From contig CAMIXP010000070.1 of assembly GCA_946402785.1 (NCBI GenBank), positions 1 to 6,823 of the forward strand: 6,823 nt of DNA, in the 5' to 3' direction. The position numbers and the translations under genes are program-made. The stretch is from an uncultured Caryophanales bacterium (lineage in GTDB: Bacteria; Bacillota_I; Bacilli_A; RF39; UBA660). This document shows positions 6,461-6,823 of the stretch, one piece after another. A model generated the notes under the pieces. The model had not been told where the DNA came from. It worked only from the letters and a program-made list of their open reading frames with translations, and ran no database searches. The first letter of the stretch is position 1; every line of letters begins with the position of its first letter.

Positions 6461-6823
6461 ATTCTTCATCTTCTGGTTTCTTTTTTCTTGGCCTTCCTCT
6501 ACGTTTTTTCTCACTAGCTTGAACACCAGCAATTCCAGCCATAGCACCGATCGCTGTAGGTACTGCATAGCTTTCTAACTTAAATTCTTTTTCCATTAGC
6601 TTACCAGTATTTGGAATGGCATTAAACGCTACCGTAGAAGTTTCTCCACTACCTTTTGGTAAAGGAGATTCATGACCAGTCGAAATTCTAAACTGTGGTT
6701 CTGTTGCAGGAGTAGTAACAATCGGTGGTGACGTAACAGGAACAGTCACAGGTGTTGTTGCTGGAATATATACTTCTAATTGTTGTGGAGTCGTAGGTTG
6801 ACAAACAACACCGTATTTTGGTT
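6459..6823 (-). CDS. C-terminal part of a Pro/Thr-rich surface protein with a sortase-like IPNTG signal and AT-hook-like basic tail (5' truncated)
   Basis: An open minus-strand frame enters from the right edge and runs 120 codons from 6821 to TAA at 6459-6461. The true start lies beyond the window; the internal GTG at 6749 is not needed as a start because the frame is open upstream with the same composition. In partial-protein numbering, residues 8-43 are a low-complexity Pro/Thr/Val stalk, typical of wall-spanning regions. IPNTG lies at 69-73 (DNA 6603-6617), a weakly hydrophobic Ala/Gly-rich stretch at 85-101, and a highly basic KKRRGRPRKKK at 105-115, followed by an acidic end. This order resembles a sortase sorting signal (motif, membrane span, positive tail). 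The 11-residue gap between IPNTG and the hydrophobic part is unusual, and that part is short and mild. The basic tail contains the RGRP core of an AT-hook. The function is unknown; a wall- or membrane-anchored adhesin or stalk protein is my inference. Confidence 0.75.
   Translation of the reverse strand, partial: PKYGVVCQPTTPQQLEVYIPATTPVTVPVTSPPIVTTPATEPQFRISTGHESPLPKGSGETSTVAFNAIPNTGKLMEKEFKLESYAVPTAIGAMAGIAGVQASEKKRRGRPRKKKPEDEE

Overview
This is an AT-rich window (roughly one-third GC by eye) from what is most likely a low-GC Gram-positive bacterium, probably one of the many uncultured gut-type Firmicutes/Bacilli. The evidence is AGA-dominated arginine usage, strong GAGGAGG/GAGGTGA ribosome binding sites, extended -10 promoters (TGnTATRAT), short hairpin-plus-T terminators, a HelD-type RNA polymerase-associated ATPase (a family of Gram-positive bacteria), and a surface protein with a sortase-like tail. 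All four Trp codons in the complete genes are TGG and no stop is TGA, so the standard bacterial code fits, although the sample is small.

Layout: (1) 1-365, + strand, the 3' end of an unrecognised cysteine-containing protein, followed after 13 nt by (2) 379-1752, a phosphomannomutase/phosphoglucomutase, apparently in the same transcription unit and closed by a terminator at 1751-1774. (3) 1862-3892, helD, with its own extended -10 promoter and terminator. (4) A 198-nt AT-rich spacer with promoter-like elements and an inverted repeat. (5) 4091-5077, a Glu-rich single-pass membrane protein of unknown function, with a terminator at 5077-5100. (6) 5164-6432, mtaB, a tRNA methylthiotransferase with its own promoter. 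(7) 6459-6823, - strand, the C-terminal part of a Pro/Thr-rich surface protein that converges on mtaB through a shared bidirectional terminator.

Functionally this is mostly a housekeeping stretch: sugar-phosphate isomerisation for cell-surface glycans, RNA polymerase recycling, and tRNA t6A37 modification. Two envelope proteins of unknown function accompany these genes. No mobile element, CRISPR array, tRNA, rRNA or toxin-antitoxin module is visible, and I do not see a convincing new multi-gene system. The most unusual items are the Glu-rich membrane protein, with short conserved-looking islands in an otherwise low-complexity tail, and the minus-strand surface protein, whose IPNTG-type sorting-like signal ends in an AT-hook-like basic tail.
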